Positions 9,312 through 18,049 of a DNA stretch of 64,000 nt are shown one piece after another; position 1 is the first letter of the stretch, and every line of letters begins with the position of its first letter. The stretch lies in NCBI RefSeq assembly GCF_009498215.1, contig NZ_CP043499.1, forward strand, positions 1,054,001-1,118,000. The letters are read 5' to 3'. Origin of the DNA: Rhizobium grahamii. Its GTDB lineage: Bacteria; Pseudomonadota; Alphaproteobacteria; Rhizobiales; Rhizobiaceae. Both the position numbers and the translations under genes were made by a program. Under the pieces are notes generated by a model. It was not told the origin of the DNA. It did not search any database and saw nothing but the letters and a program-made list of their open reading frames with translations.

Positions 9312-9409
9312 CACAGTCCGGCATTTGACGGCTTCTTCCGGCCGCCAAGATTCGCCATTTTCCCCGCAACACTGTGGCAACGGCCAACAGCAGCAACCCG
9401 GAGGCAGAT

Positions 9410-10039
9410 ATGTCGAAACCCAAGGTGCTGATCGCGTTCTATTCGCGGAACAGCTCTACCGAAATTCTAGCAAACGCGATTGCGCAGGGAGCGATCGAAG
9501 AGGGTGCCGAGGTCCGCGTCCGTCGCACTCGCGAACTGGTCAGCGACGAAGTCATGTCGCAGATACCGGGCTGGAGCGACAATGCCAAGGCGATGAATAG
9601 CAAGTACGAAGCCCCGAGCGAGGCAGACGCCGAGTGGGCCGATGCCATCGTATTCGGAACACCCACCCGTTTTGGCTCCATCTCGTCCGAACTGAAGGCC
9701 TACATCGATGGCCTAGGCGGCCTCTGGTTCCAGGGCAAACTCAATGGGAAGGTTGGTTCGGTTTTCGGTTCCACCTCTTCCCTCCACGGTGGCAACGAGT
9801 CCACGCTCCTGTCGATCTATACCCCGATGGCCCACCTCGGGCTCATCATCGTCCCGCTCGGCTATTCGGATCCGGCGATGTTCAAGGCCGGCACTCCCTA
9901 CGGCGCAACACACGTTTCCGCCCGCGACAGCCTGAAACCAGATGACGATCATCTTGCTGTGGCGCGCTTCCAAGGTCGACGTGTCACCGCAGTGGCTCGC
10001 GGCTTGCTCCACGCGAAAGTTCTCGCCGCGGCTGCCTGA
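9410..10039 (+). CDS. wrbA: NAD(P)H:quinone oxidoreductase, type IV (WrbA)
   Basis: A 209-residue flavodoxin-fold protein. The FMN phosphate loop is SRNSSTEILANAI, followed by the WrbA-typical FGTPTRFGSISSELK, FGSTSSLHGGNES and the C-terminal SARD segment. WrbA reduces quinones to quinols by two electrons and protects against redox cycling. GGAGG 6-7 bp upstream supports the ATG at 9410 over the open frame to 9374. Two near-identical palindromes lie in its ~250-bp leader region. Downstream are a hairpin and a small membrane peptide gene. Confidence 0.93.
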   Translation: MSKPKVLIAFYSRNSSTEILANAIAQGAIEEGAEVRVRRTRELVSDEVMSQIPGWSDNAKAMNSKYEAPSEADAEWADAIVFGTPTRFGSISSELKAYIDGLGGLWFQGKLNGKVGSVFGSTSSLHGGNESTLLSIYTPMAHLGLIIVPLGYSDPAMFKAGTPYGATHVSARDSLKPDDDHLAVARFQGRRVTAVARGLLHAKVLAAAA

Positions 10040-10049
10040 CAACGGGCGT

Positions 10050-10074
10050 GGCGGTGTGTCGTCGACACGCCGCC
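10050..10074 (+). other. Hairpin after wrbA
   Basis: GGCGGTGTGTCG and CGACACGCCGCC form a ~11-bp stem with one G-T pair and a very tight loop. No T-run follows, so it is more likely an mRNA-stabilising or attenuating element than a classical terminator. Confidence 0.4.
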
Positions 10075-10091
10075 ATCAATGGAGGGCGTCA

Positions 10092-10289
10092 ATGTTAAAA
10101 CGCGGCTCGATCTTCCTCTGGCTGACCATCGGCGCCGTCGCCATCTGGCGAGCAATTGGTCAGACAGGACCGTTGCACAGCGTCTACGATTTCCGCGAGC
10201 CACTCCGCCCCTCAACACCGACGCAACGGCGTCCACGGAACCAACGGAACAATCCGAGCAAGAGCGAGTCGCTACCAACGGGTTGTTGA
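10092..10289 (+). CDS. Small single-span membrane protein, unknown function
   Basis: A 65-residue ORF starting MLKRGSIFLWLTIGAVAIWRA, so positively charged residues precede a hydrophobic span (~7-20), followed by a polar tail rich in Pro, Arg, Asn and Ser. GGAGGG lies 6 bp before the ATG. It sits 52 bp after wrbA and ends 9 bp before the PAS kinase, so it may be translated with either. No family recognised. Confidence 0.55.
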   Translation: MLKRGSIFLWLTIGAVAIWRAIGQTGPLHSVYDFREPLRPSTPTQRRPRNQRNNPSKSESLPTGC

Positions 10290-10298
10290 ACAAGTGCT

Positions 10299-12371
10299 AT
10301 GGCCGATCAGATCAATACGGATGTCGATTGCGCAAGGCGTGTCATGGACAAACTGACCGCCGAAATCACCGACGTGTCCAGCGAAAGCATCGTTGTCTAT
10401 GACACGGACGGCCGCATCGTTCATTGGAACGAGGCATCGCACCTACTATACGGCATCGTTAATCCGGAGGCCGTCGGAAAGACCGCGGCAGAGCTGTTTG
10501 GGGCATCAGGCGATGAACCGACACGCGAAGAGATAGCACTAAGGCGCTCATGGCAGGGCATTGTCCAGCGACGTATGGCTGATGGGGTGCCGCTGCTCGT
10601 CGAAGTTCGAGTTAGGGCTCATCGACAGGATGACACCGGCACGGATCTATTCATCGAGTTCGCCCGTCGGGCAGATCCCCGCATAGTCGAGGGCCATTCG
10701 GTCGGGATCCAAAGGGACTGGGTAGCCGTTTGGAGTATCGAGGTATCGGGTGCGACCGCTGCGCTCAGGAAGATGAACGGCGGCACCGAGAGCGGAGCGA
10801 GCCATCTATTCTCTACGGATCCGCATTTGGTGGCCGACCACCTCAAAATCAAAGACCTTAACCTCACTGCCGCCAAGCTGTTCGCAAACGAAGGCTCCCC
10901 GATCGCAGTCGTTGGCAAGAGTGCGTACCGCTGCTGGCCAAAGAACCACAGGGATGCCCTGCTCAATATGACGCTGGCGGTGCTGCCTATGGCGGAACGC
11001 GACACTCCGATACTCAGAAGGATCGTCGGACCCGACACACTTACCGTCTGGCGGGCCAATGCAGATCACCCATCTCTCATTTCAGTCAGCGTGACAGGCT
11101 CGTGGAGCGATCCGGAAACCTACTGGGAGATCGCCGCGAGCGAGCAACGCTACCGCAACCTTATCGACAACATTCCGCTCCCCGTTTGGCAGGTAGATGC
11201 CCGCGTCATGAGTGGCGTCATCGAAAGGCTCAAGGCATCCGGCGTCGACAACATCGAGGATTACCTTGCAACCCAACCAGACTTGGTTCGCTTTGCCAGC
11301 GAGGCTGTGGTGGTCACCGAGGTAAACGACAGCGCCATGCGTCTCTTTCGAGGACAACGAAGAGAAGACTGCCTGCAGGACGTATCCTATCTTTTCGCTG
11401 GCACACCCGCTGCGGCCGCTCGCGTGGTGATCGCCCACTTCGGTGGCGGAAGGAACTACAGCGAAGAAATGAAAATCCTCACGTTCGACGGCGAGCTGCT
11501 CGACGTTCTGTTCTACGTCACGTTTCCCCAATATCCGGAAAAGTTGGACAAAACGCTGATCATGATGATCGACGTCACGGAACAGCGTCGCATCGAACGA
11601 CAACTGAGGAAGATCGAAGCCGATTTCGCTCACGCCGCCCGCATTTCCGCTCTTGGCGAATTGGTGACATCGATAGCCCACGAGGTGCGCCAACCGCTGT
11701 CCGTGATTGTTACCGATGCCGATACAGGGATCCGTTGGCTTGCCCGGGACGAGCCAAACTTGCCGAAGGTAAAGACCATCATGGCGCGGATCATGGAGAA
11801 CGCGCATAGGGCAAACGAGGTGATCCGGCGAATAAAGGATATGGCGATCAAGTCCGATCCCGTCCGCGACTTGGTCGATATAAACGACATCGTCCGAGAA
11901 TCCGTTCTCTTCGTGAGATCGGAAAGCCAAGCACATGACATCGTCATTACCTCCCGGCTTGCAGGCGGCCTACGACAAATCTTGGGCGACCGCGTCCAGC
12001 TTCAACAGGTCGTCGTTAACCTTCTGATCAACGCGATACAGGCGATTGCGGCAAACAAACCGCGTATCCGCGAGATCTTGGTCGAGACAATTCCGTCGGC
12101 GAACACGGCATCGCTCGTTGTCAAGGATTCCGGTGGAGGGATTAAACCTGATGACATTGACAGGATCTTCGACGGTTTCTTCTCGCGGAAACCAGATGGG
12201 ATGGGAATGGGGCTTGCCATTTGCCGATCGATCATTGCTGACCACGGCGGAACGATAACGGCTGCCAACGAGGCAACACGAGGTGCCGTGTTTGCAGTTG
12301 CGTTGCCGGTCGCCGACGGGCCGCAAGAGGTTGCAGTTGAAACATTTCCTCGTTTAATTGCAGATACATAG
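10299..12371 (+). CDS. PAS-domain sensor histidine kinase, soluble, FixL-like core
   Basis: A 690-residue protein without obvious membrane spans. PAS 1 (~20-135: ESIVVYDTDGRIVHWNEAS), a middle region with no clear assignment (~140-280), a second PAS (~285-430, NLIDNIPLPVWQVDA), then the kinase core: H-box TSIAHEVRQPLSVIV, N-box NLLINAIQAI, G1 DSGGGI and G2 GMGMGLAICRS, all intact. ATG at 10299 has no strong ribosome site; an ATG 45 bp further in is possible. It is followed at short distance by a FixJ-type regulator and a stand-alone receiver in the same direction, making a kinase-regulator-receiver set. Signal unknown. Confidence 0.9.
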   Translation: MADQINTDVDCARRVMDKLTAEITDVSSESIVVYDTDGRIVHWNEASHLLYGIVNPEAVGKTAAELFGASGDEPTREEIALRRSWQGIVQRRMADGVPLLVEVRVRAHRQDDTGTDLFIEFARRADPRIVEGHSVGIQRDWVAVWSIEVSGATAALRKMNGGTESGASHLFSTDPHLVADHLKIKDLNLTAAKLFANEGSPIAVVGKSAYRCWPKNHRDALLNMTLAVLPMAERDTPILRRIVGPDTLTVWRANADHPSLISVSVTGSWSDPETYWEIAASEQRYRNLIDNIPLPVWQVDARVMSGVIERLKASGVDNIEDYLATQPDLVRFASEAVVVTEVNDSAMRLFRGQRREDCLQDVSYLFAGTPAAAARVVIAHFGGGRNYSEEMKILTFDGELLDVLFYVTFPQYPEKLDKTLIMMIDVTEQRRIERQLRKIEADFAHAARISALGELVTSIAHEVRQPLSVIVTDADTGIRWLARDEPNLPKVKTIMARIMENAHRANEVIRRIKDMAIKSDPVRDLVDINDIVRESVLFVRSESQAHDIVITSRLAGGLRQILGDRVQLQQVVVNLLINAIQAIAANKPRIREILVETIPSANTASLVVKDSGGGIKPDDIDRIFDGFFSRKPDGMGMGLAICRSIIADHGGTITAANEATRGAVFAVALPVADGPQEVAVETFPRLIADT

Positions 12372-12372
12372 C

Positions 12373-12384
12373 AAACTTTGGTTT
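12373..12384. promoter_or_regulatory. AAAC-N4-GTTT palindrome (site B)
   Basis: AAACTTTGGTTT starts directly after the kinase stop codon and lies 73 bp before the preferred start of the FixJ-type regulator gene. It shares the core of sites A and C-E. It suggests that the regulator has its own promoter inside the operon and may be autoregulated. Confidence 0.5.
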
Positions 12385-12457
12385 ACTTGATTGAGGAGGA
12401 TCGGGTGGTACAATGAACGCTGATCTGATGCCATCAATTCCGGTTGGAGGACCCGTC

Positions 12458-13087
12458 ATGGCAGACGTTGCCGAGCCCCTAGTGCCACCCCCGCAGGTCG
12501 TCCACATCGTAGAGGACGACGAACAGTTTCGGCTATCGCTCCTCGACCTTTTCCAAGCGCTGGATATCGAGGCCGAAGCGTTCGAGGACGCGGCTTCGTT
12601 TTTTGCGAGAGCGTCGACAGCCGCCTCGGGGTGTTTGCTCCTCGACGTCCGGTTACCAAGTGTCAATGGCATTGAATTCCAGGCGAAGCTGACTGGGGGC
12701 GGCTACGATCTTCCCGTGGTCTTCATGACCGCACACGGCGACGTGGCAACCAGCGTGACTGCGATGAAGGCCGGTGCAGTCGACTTCCTTGAAAAACCAC
12801 TCCGAACAAAAGAACTGCTGGATGCCATAAAGTCCGCCTTTTCTCTGGATGAGAGCAAGCAGCAAGAGCGAGCCTACCGGATTGAGATGCGAACGCGCGC
12901 GGAGACGCTCACGCCACGCGAAATGCAGATCCTCGGTCTCGTGGCCAGCGGATTGATGAACAAGCAAATAGCGTTCAAACTCGGCATCAGCGAGATCATG
13001 GTCAAACTTCACCGCGGCAGCGGGATGAGAAAGATGCGCGCGAAATCCCTCGCGGAACTCGTCCGCCAGTTCAAACTCATCGGCTAG
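12458..13087 (+). CDS. FixJ/NarL-type two-component response regulator
   Basis: Receiver (residues ~10-125) with the acidic pocket EDD, phospho-acceptor in LLLDVRLP, VVFMTAHGDV and FLEKPL, then a LuxR-type HTH (~145-205: LTPREMQILGLVASGLMNKQIAFKLGISEIMVKLHR). About 209 residues, usual for FixJ. ATG at 12458 has GGAGG 7 bp upstream; the ATG at 12413 with GAGGAGG at 11 bp is the alternative. It probably takes phosphate from the kinase just upstream. The recognition-helix region (SEIMVKLHRG) is close to that of the regulator at 22.8 kb (SEMTVKLHRM), so the two may bind similar DNA. Confidence 0.92.
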   Translation: MADVAEPLVPPPQVVHIVEDDEQFRLSLLDLFQALDIEAEAFEDAASFFARASTAASGCLLLDVRLPSVNGIEFQAKLTGGGYDLPVVFMTAHGDVATSVTAMKAGAVDFLEKPLRTKELLDAIKSAFSLDESKQQERAYRIEMRTRAETLTPREMQILGLVASGLMNKQIAFKLGISEIMVKLHRGSGMRKMRAKSLAELVRQFKLIG

Positions 13088-13158
13088 GAAAAGTCTTAAC
13101 CTCCCGACAATCAACACAAGGCAGGCCTGTCACGGCCAACGTCACAATCAGAGGTTCA

Positions 13159-13530
13159 ATGCGTCCCAAGCCACACACCACAGTCGCCATCGTCGACGAT
13201 GATCAGTTCGTGCTGGCGTCACTGCACGACTTCTTCGACGCAATGGGCATCGACAGCAAGACCTATAGCTCCGCGGACGAATTTCTCGCATCCGATGATG
13301 CGACCAAAGTGCATTGCGTGCTCGTCGATCTAAAAATGCCCGGGACCAGTGGTCTCCAACTATTGGAATCGCTGGTCGAACAAGGGGGGCCGCCGGTGTG
13401 TATAATGACGTCGTTCGCAGACAGCAGGACCAAGGCGGCGGCCGTCCGTGGCGGCGCGGCGGGCTTTCTCGAAAAACCCATCAACTCGGCCGACCTCCTC
13501 GCTTTTATCTCCACCAAGAGCAGGCATTGA
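13159..13530 (+). CDS. Single-domain response regulator (receiver only)
   Basis: A 123-residue CheY-like domain: IVDDDQF acidic pocket, LVDLKMPG phospho-acceptor, MTSFAD and FLEKPI. No output domain follows. It is 71 bp after the FixJ-type regulator and probably belongs to the same kinase, perhaps as a phosphate sink or as an intermediate in a relay. It closes this rightward cluster and converges on the cupredoxin gene. Confidence 0.9.
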   Translation: MRPKPHTTVAIVDDDQFVLASLHDFFDAMGIDSKTYSSADEFLASDDATKVHCVLVDLKMPGTSGLQLLESLVEQGGPPVCIMTSFADSRTKAAAVRGGAAGFLEKPINSADLLAFISTKSRH

Positions 13531-13617
13531 GCATAGCGGCTTGTAAGTAACCGGTGTTTCGCTCGCACCTTGGCAACAAATTTTAAAGGTGTCGTGACCC
13601 GGTAAGTGTTGGTTCGC

Positions 13618-14184
13618 CTAAGGCGTAACGCTGAGCGGTGCAACCATCCCGGCCGCATAGTGGCCAGGCAGGTTGCAGATCAGTAGATACGAGCCCTGCG
13701 GCAGAGTGATTTCCAGCGTTTTCGACTTGCTTGGTTGAATGTCCTCCGCTTCGCCAAGCACCTTGACCTGCTCTTCCGGGACCTGCGCACGCGCATAGTC
13801 ATAGGGCAACGGCGCGTTGGGGCTATCGACTGGCACGATGAGCATTTCATGCAACACGCTGCGTGACCAATTGGTAACGTCAAAGGTCACTGTCCCTGCT
13901 TTGACGGTCGGCTTGTCAGTGCGGATCGACATCATGCCCATCATCATTCCATGGCCCATCATCCCACCCATCATGCCGTAGCTCCCGCCCGGAGTCGTCG
14001 AGCCCGGAGCCTGCCCCATCATTCCGGGGCCCATCATGCCGTATCCCATCATTCCTGTCGGCATAGCGCTGGAGATGTCGATGAGAGCTACCCGTACCGT
14101 GGCGGCTTCGTCGGCCGCCCACCCGGTTGTGGCGGCAACGGTGGATATCAATAGCGCACCCGCGCAAGCTCGAATTCTACGCAT
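13618..14184 (-). CDS. Exported Met-rich cupredoxin (type 1 copper protein)
   Basis: A 188-residue precursor. A Sec signal peptide (~1-23, ending TGWAADE) leads to a Met/Gly-rich stretch at 41-85 with repeated GMMG units, then a plastocyanin-like fold. Type 1 copper ligands are visible: His112 (LHEMLIVP), Cys170, His175 and Met180 in C-N-L-P-G-H-Y-A-A-G-M. The Met-rich part probably holds or buffers Cu(I) in the periplasm. ATG at 14184 with GGGAGG upstream; the frame is open further up. A perfect FNR/FixK box lies ~57 bp before the start, so microaerobic induction is likely. It could supply copper to, or carry electrons for, a terminal oxidase or denitrification enzyme. Confidence 0.85.
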   Translation of the reverse strand: MRRIRACAGALLISTVAATTGWAADEAATVRVALIDISSAMPTGMMGYGMMGPGMMGQAPGSTTPGGSYGMMGGMMGHGMMMGMMSIRTDKPTVKAGTVTFDVTNWSRSVLHEMLIVPVDSPNAPLPYDYARAQVPEEQVKVLGEAEDIQPSKSKTLEITLPQGSYLLICNLPGHYAAGMVAPLSVTP

Positions 14185-14240
14185 CTTAAACACCTCCCTA
14201 TCACTCCCGATAGTAGATGCAGCATACCGTGATCGCGGCA

Positions 14241-14254
14241 TTGATTTGCATCAA
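14241..14254. promoter_or_regulatory. FNR/FixK-type anaerobox
   Basis: TTGATTTGCATCAA is a perfect match to the TTGAT-N4-ATCAA consensus for FixK/FnrN/FNR. It lies upstream of the cupredoxin gene. It is the only perfect copy I found in the window. Confidence 0.75.
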
Positions 14255-14785
14255 GGTGATGCGCATCTGCGCTCCCGCTTCCTGGGCATGAGAACCTCCA
14301 ATGTACTCTCCATGGAGAAACTCCCGTTGCTCGTCCGTGGTTATGCGATCACAGATCAGGGCGGCGAGGACAACGTGGGAGCCGAACACCGGTTACGCTT
14401 GTAACGCCCAAACGGACGTATAGTTCATTTCGATTGCCGGAGCGCGTAGTTTCCTGTTCATCGCAACGGGAGTGCAGCATCGTGTTTGGAGAGCGGGGCT
14501 TGAGGGGCTTCATCCGCCTGGCGAAATCGCTATGGAAGGAGCCTTCGCGGAACCGCTCCTCTGCCAGCGAGGCCGAGCGATCTCTAGTTCCGATCTATGT
14601 TGCCAGGCATATCCTCATGGGTTCCCATTCAGCCAACATCACACTTCCGATCGTCTGTCGGACCTCCAAAATCGCGAGAATGAAAGTCCATGAGGATCCT
14701 GCGCCTAATTTGCAGTCCTATACATGAGCTCTGGTCTCGTTATTGGTGACCTAGGGTCCGGCATTGCCTTCGACGGGAGCGAGAG
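14255..14785. other. Intergenic region without a recognisable gene
   Basis: About 530 bp between the anaerobox and the cyclase gene. Short open frames on both strands have no ribosome site and no family-like sequence. It must contain the cyclase promoter. I see nothing else I can name. Confidence 0.5.
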
Positions 14786-15946
14786 ATGAACGCAAAAACA
14801 CTTGATCGGCAGTTAGAGGTGATTGAATGGCTCTCGCAAGGCCTTCGAGACGAAGCCGCGTCCGAGAAGATATTCGTGCATCTCTGCGAGCGCCTTATGA
14901 ACGCCGGCATTGCGCTGAGCCGTGCGACCTTGCACTTCAGAGTTCATCATCCGCAGTGGCTCGGCACTCGCGTCATCTGGACCAGAGGGCTGCCCGAGGT
15001 GGACGTCCACACGGTCGCCTATGACGTTGAGGCCACCGACGTTTTCTTGAGAAGTCCGTTTCGCGTGGTGATAGCCACTGGAAACGAGGTCCGTCAGAGG
15101 ATCCGGATCCACGGACCTCACATATTTCCCATATACGAAGAGCTGCGCCAGCAAGGTCATACCGACTACGCTGCCTGGCCGCTCGATCACACACAGGGCC
15201 GCCGGCATCTGATTACGTTTGCCACGGATCGGCCGACGGGCTTCGACGACGCAGACATCGCACTGATACGAAGTGTGTTGCCAATTTTCTCCCTGATCAC
15301 CGAAATCCGTCTCAAAAACCAGTTGGCGCGAACGCTGCTACAAACCTATGTCGGGCCGCACGCCAGCGAGCAAATTCTGGATGGCGCAACGACTCGGGGA
15401 AGCGGGACGACCTTGAGCGCAGCCATAATGATTTGCGACCTGCGGAACTTCACCCTTCTTTCCGGCAGTCAACACCGAGATCGGGTGATCGAAATCCTGA
15501 ATGAGTACTTCGATCTAATGGCCGATCCCATCGAAAAGCACGGCGGCGAGATCCTGAAATTCATGGGCGATGGCTTGCTCGCCGTTTTCCCCCTTGACGA
15601 GCCTGGTGCATGCCAGAGGCTGATCGCAGCGTTGGCCGCCGCTTATGAGGCTTCAGCGCGGCGCAGTTCCACGAAGTTTCCAGTCCAGTTCGGGACCGGG
15701 GTTCATGTGGGCGAAGTGATGTATGGAAACATCGGCTCCAAGCGAAGATTGGATTTCACCGTAATTGGTCCGGCCGTGAACCTCGCTTCGAGGCTTGAAA
15801 CGTTGACGAAGCAGTTGAAGAGACCCGTGTTGATTTCGGGAGACTTCGTAGCTTCCGCTGGATGCGCGGCGCAGACGGATTGCCTCGGAATGCACAGCGT
15901 TAAGGGCTTCGATGAAATGATCGAGGTACACGCCCTCCGGATTTGA
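14786..15946 (+). CDS. Class III adenylate/guanylate cyclase
   Basis: A 386-residue protein. The N-terminal ~190 residues form a sensory region without membrane spans, of the kind found in many rhizobial cyclases. The catalytic domain (~205-385) has both metal-binding Asp positions (MICDLRNFT and KFMGDGLLAVF) and the transition-state Asn/Arg segment VNLASRLE, so it should be active. It makes cAMP, or less likely cGMP. GGGAGCGAGAG lies just before the ATG. Possible local targets are the cyclic-nucleotide channel at 6.2-7.7 kb and unlinked Crp proteins. Confidence 0.9.
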   Translation: MNAKTLDRQLEVIEWLSQGLRDEAASEKIFVHLCERLMNAGIALSRATLHFRVHHPQWLGTRVIWTRGLPEVDVHTVAYDVEATDVFLRSPFRVVIATGNEVRQRIRIHGPHIFPIYEELRQQGHTDYAAWPLDHTQGRRHLITFATDRPTGFDDADIALIRSVLPIFSLITEIRLKNQLARTLLQTYVGPHASEQILDGATTRGSGTTLSAAIMICDLRNFTLLSGSQHRDRVIEILNEYFDLMADPIEKHGGEILKFMGDGLLAVFPLDEPGACQRLIAALAAAYEASARRSSTKFPVQFGTGVHVGEVMYGNIGSKRRLDFTVIGPAVNLASRLETLTKQLKRPVLISGDFVASAGCAAQTDCLGMHSVKGFDEMIEVHALRI

Positions 15947-16070
15947 GGACGGATGTTATCAAATCGGTTGTTCGCTGTGTCCGAGCTAGGTTCCCCCGGC
16001 GACACCTCGTTGTTCCAAGGGAAAGCTGCATACAACAAGAGCCACTGGCCGGCGTCGCCTTTGGATCAAG

Positions 16071-17480
16071 CTACGCGTACGGATGGGACGAGATGACCTG
16101 CGAGAGGGTTTCACACTTTCCGCGAACTGTGCGGTCTCGGACATTCGCTATTCCAAGAAGCAGACCTTTTCCGGGGCCATGAGATTGATACCACGGAGAA
16201 AGTGGTAGCACGCCGAGGCCGGCCCTTTGGGCCTCCGCCGCGATCGCCACGTCATCAGCGGATTTCGGGAAGAACAATCGAACCGACAGCGCTCCCTCAT
16301 ATTCGCAACGAACCCCTGGGTGGATCTCGCGGCATAGATTCTCGACCAGCAACGCCTTCCGTCGAGCGTACAACGCCTTCATACGTCGAAGATGTCTGTA
16401 GAAGTGCCCGCCGGACATGAAGTTCTGCACCGCTTGCTGCGCGACGACCGAGCCGGCCGGCGCGAGGTGGCCCACGAAGGCGCCGAACATATCGGCAAGC
16501 GCTAGAGGCACGACGAGGAATCCAAGCCGCAGACCTGGATTGAGCGTCTTGCTGAAACTCCCGATGTGGAAGACCCGGCCGAACCTGTCATCGGCAGCCA
16601 AAGCCGGCAATGCCCTCCCCGACAGCTGCAATTCGCCGGCGTAGTCGTCTTCGATGATCCAGGCGTCAGCCTCACTCGCCCAATGCAGGATCTCCGCGCG
16701 TCTGGTTGCCGACAGAGACATTCCGAGCGGTGCTTGTTGGCCCGGAGTTATAACCGCGAGCCGCGCACCCTCTTCGCCAATTGGAAGCCTCACCCCTTCG
16801 CGATCGACAGGCGCCGCGATGGTCTCCACTCCGGCTTGCTGGAGCGCGTGCCGTGTGCGGGGAAATCCTGGGTCCTCCACAAATGCTCTGTTGCCACGAA
16901 ATCCCATAGCGCCAAGCACGATTCCGAGCGCTCCCGCGAAACCTGACGTGATGAAGACCTGGCTGGGATGGCAGCTGTAGCCACGGGCCGTCGCCAGATA
17001 CCCAGCTACCTCACGCCTTAGGGAAAGCAGCCCTCTTGGGTCCGGGTAAATCTGTGGTCGCGCGCCCTCTGTTGCGATTGCTCTGCGCCAGGCACCGTGC
17101 CAGGCTTTTGACGGGAATTGGTCCTGCGCTGGAACGCCCAACTGAAAATACTGCGGGCCTTCCTCGAAATCATAGAACAATCCCCGAGGCGCGTGCACCT
17201 GCGGGGGTGTTTCGACCGGCCCCACCGGAAGCGCCATGGCTACCCAGGTTCCACCCCTCCCCTTGGTGACAATGAAGCCGTGATCTTTCAGCAGATCGTA
17301 AGCTCGCTTTACGGTTCCTCGGGACACGCCCAGTTGTACCGAAAGGTCCTGCCAGGACGAAAGACGCGATCCCTTTTCGAGCGTGCCGCTCAAGATCGCC
17401 GTGCGCATACCAAGGAAAATCTGTTGGGTAATCGAGACCTTATGCTCACGGTTCACCAACGGGAGAAACGCACCCGCCAT
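16071..17480 (-). CDS. MocR-type regulator: GntR wHTH fused to a class I aminotransferase-like domain
   Basis: A GntR winged helix (residues ~10-75: QQIFLGMRTAILSGTLEKGSR, then GVSRGTVKRAYDLL) is fused to a ~370-residue fold-type I PLP domain. The PLP-binding Lys is in HIGSFSKTLNPGLRLGF. MocR/PdxR proteins sense PLP or an amino-acid adduct and often control the divergent gene, here an exported cupin. ATG at 17480 is preferred; a TTG three codons upstream is also in frame. Length is typical for the family. Confidence 0.92.
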   Translation of the reverse strand: MAGAFLPLVNREHKVSITQQIFLGMRTAILSGTLEKGSRLSSWQDLSVQLGVSRGTVKRAYDLLKDHGFIVTKGRGGTWVAMALPVGPVETPPQVHAPRGLFYDFEEGPQYFQLGVPAQDQFPSKAWHGAWRRAIATEGARPQIYPDPRGLLSLRREVAGYLATARGYSCHPSQVFITSGFAGALGIVLGAMGFRGNRAFVEDPGFPRTRHALQQAGVETIAAPVDREGVRLPIGEEGARLAVITPGQQAPLGMSLSATRRAEILHWASEADAWIIEDDYAGELQLSGRALPALAADDRFGRVFHIGSFSKTLNPGLRLGFLVVPLALADMFGAFVGHLAPAGSVVAQQAVQNFMSGGHFYRHLRRMKALYARRKALLVENLCREIHPGVRCEYEGALSVRLFFPKSADDVAIAAEAQRAGLGVLPLSPWYQSHGPGKGLLLGIANVRDRTVRGKCETLSQVISSHPYA

Positions 17481-17504
17481 TCGGTACAACGCCTTTCTAT
17501 CTTA

Positions 17505-17537
17505 TTGGGCCTATCGGCTTTCGGCACCGTGGACCAA
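17505..17537. promoter_or_regulatory. Possible MocR operator in the divergent promoter
   Basis: TTGGGCC and GGACCAA form an inverted pair separated by 19 bp in the 87-bp gap between the MocR and cupin genes. MocR proteins commonly bind spaced repeats in such gaps. Assignment is tentative. Confidence 0.3.
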
Positions 17538-17567
17538 GGTCGCAAAATTCAATTTGCAGGAGTCGAT

Positions 17568-17987
17568 ATGTTTATCCGAGCCCTTTTGATACTGGCCGCC
17601 TCATCGTTGTCAACGCATTCGGTAAACGCATCGGACGTCCACGCAGCGTCCGCGAAGATATCGATCGTCTTCGATCAACCGCTACCGAATGTGCCTGGAA
17701 AAAGCATGAAAGGTGTACTCGTAGAGTACGGACCGGGCGGCTCGTCGTCGGCACATATTCACCCCAAATCGGCGTTCATCTATGCGACGGTTCTCGAGGG
17801 CGCAATTAAGAGCAAGGTCAATGATGGCCCGGAGAAAATCTTCAAGGCCGGGGAGAACTTCTCAGAGCTTCCGGGAGATCGCCACGGCGTGAGTGCCAAC
17901 GCCAGCACCACCGAACCTGCCAAACTCCTTGCCGTGTTCGTCGTTGACAGCGACGAGAAGAACCTGGTGACGGACATCCAGCCGTAG
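17568..17987 (+). CDS. Exported single-domain cupin
   Basis: A 139-residue precursor with an N-terminal signal peptide (MFIRALLILAASSLS..., cleavage near SVNASDVHA) and a small beta-barrel cupin. Motif 1 is seen as GGSSSAHIHPKSAFIYATVLEG, split here by family convention, and motif 2 as ELPGDRHGVSANAS. The metal-binding His positions are retained. Related periplasmic cupins are of unknown substrate. AGGAG 5-6 bp upstream selects the ATG at 17568 within a longer open frame. It is divergent from the MocR regulator, its likely controller. Confidence 0.85.
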   Translation: MFIRALLILAASSLSTHSVNASDVHAASAKISIVFDQPLPNVPGKSMKGVLVEYGPGGSSSAHIHPKSAFIYATVLEGAIKSKVNDGPEKIFKAGENFSELPGDRHGVSANASTTEPAKLLAVFVVDSDEKNLVTDIQP

Positions 17988-18049
17988 TCACTCCACAGCT
18001 CTATCCAAGACACCCTGAAATTCCGAAAGCAGCATCCGTGGAGCTCTTC

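Noticed and set aside
13540..13560. TAAC-CGGT-GTTT between the lone receiver and the cupredoxin
   Set aside because: One mismatch to the repeated motif and located between convergent 3' ends, so a promoter role is unlikely.
14434..14727. 97-codon frame before the cyclase gene
   Set aside because: No ribosome site, overlapping alternative frames, and low-complexity Ser/Arg composition.
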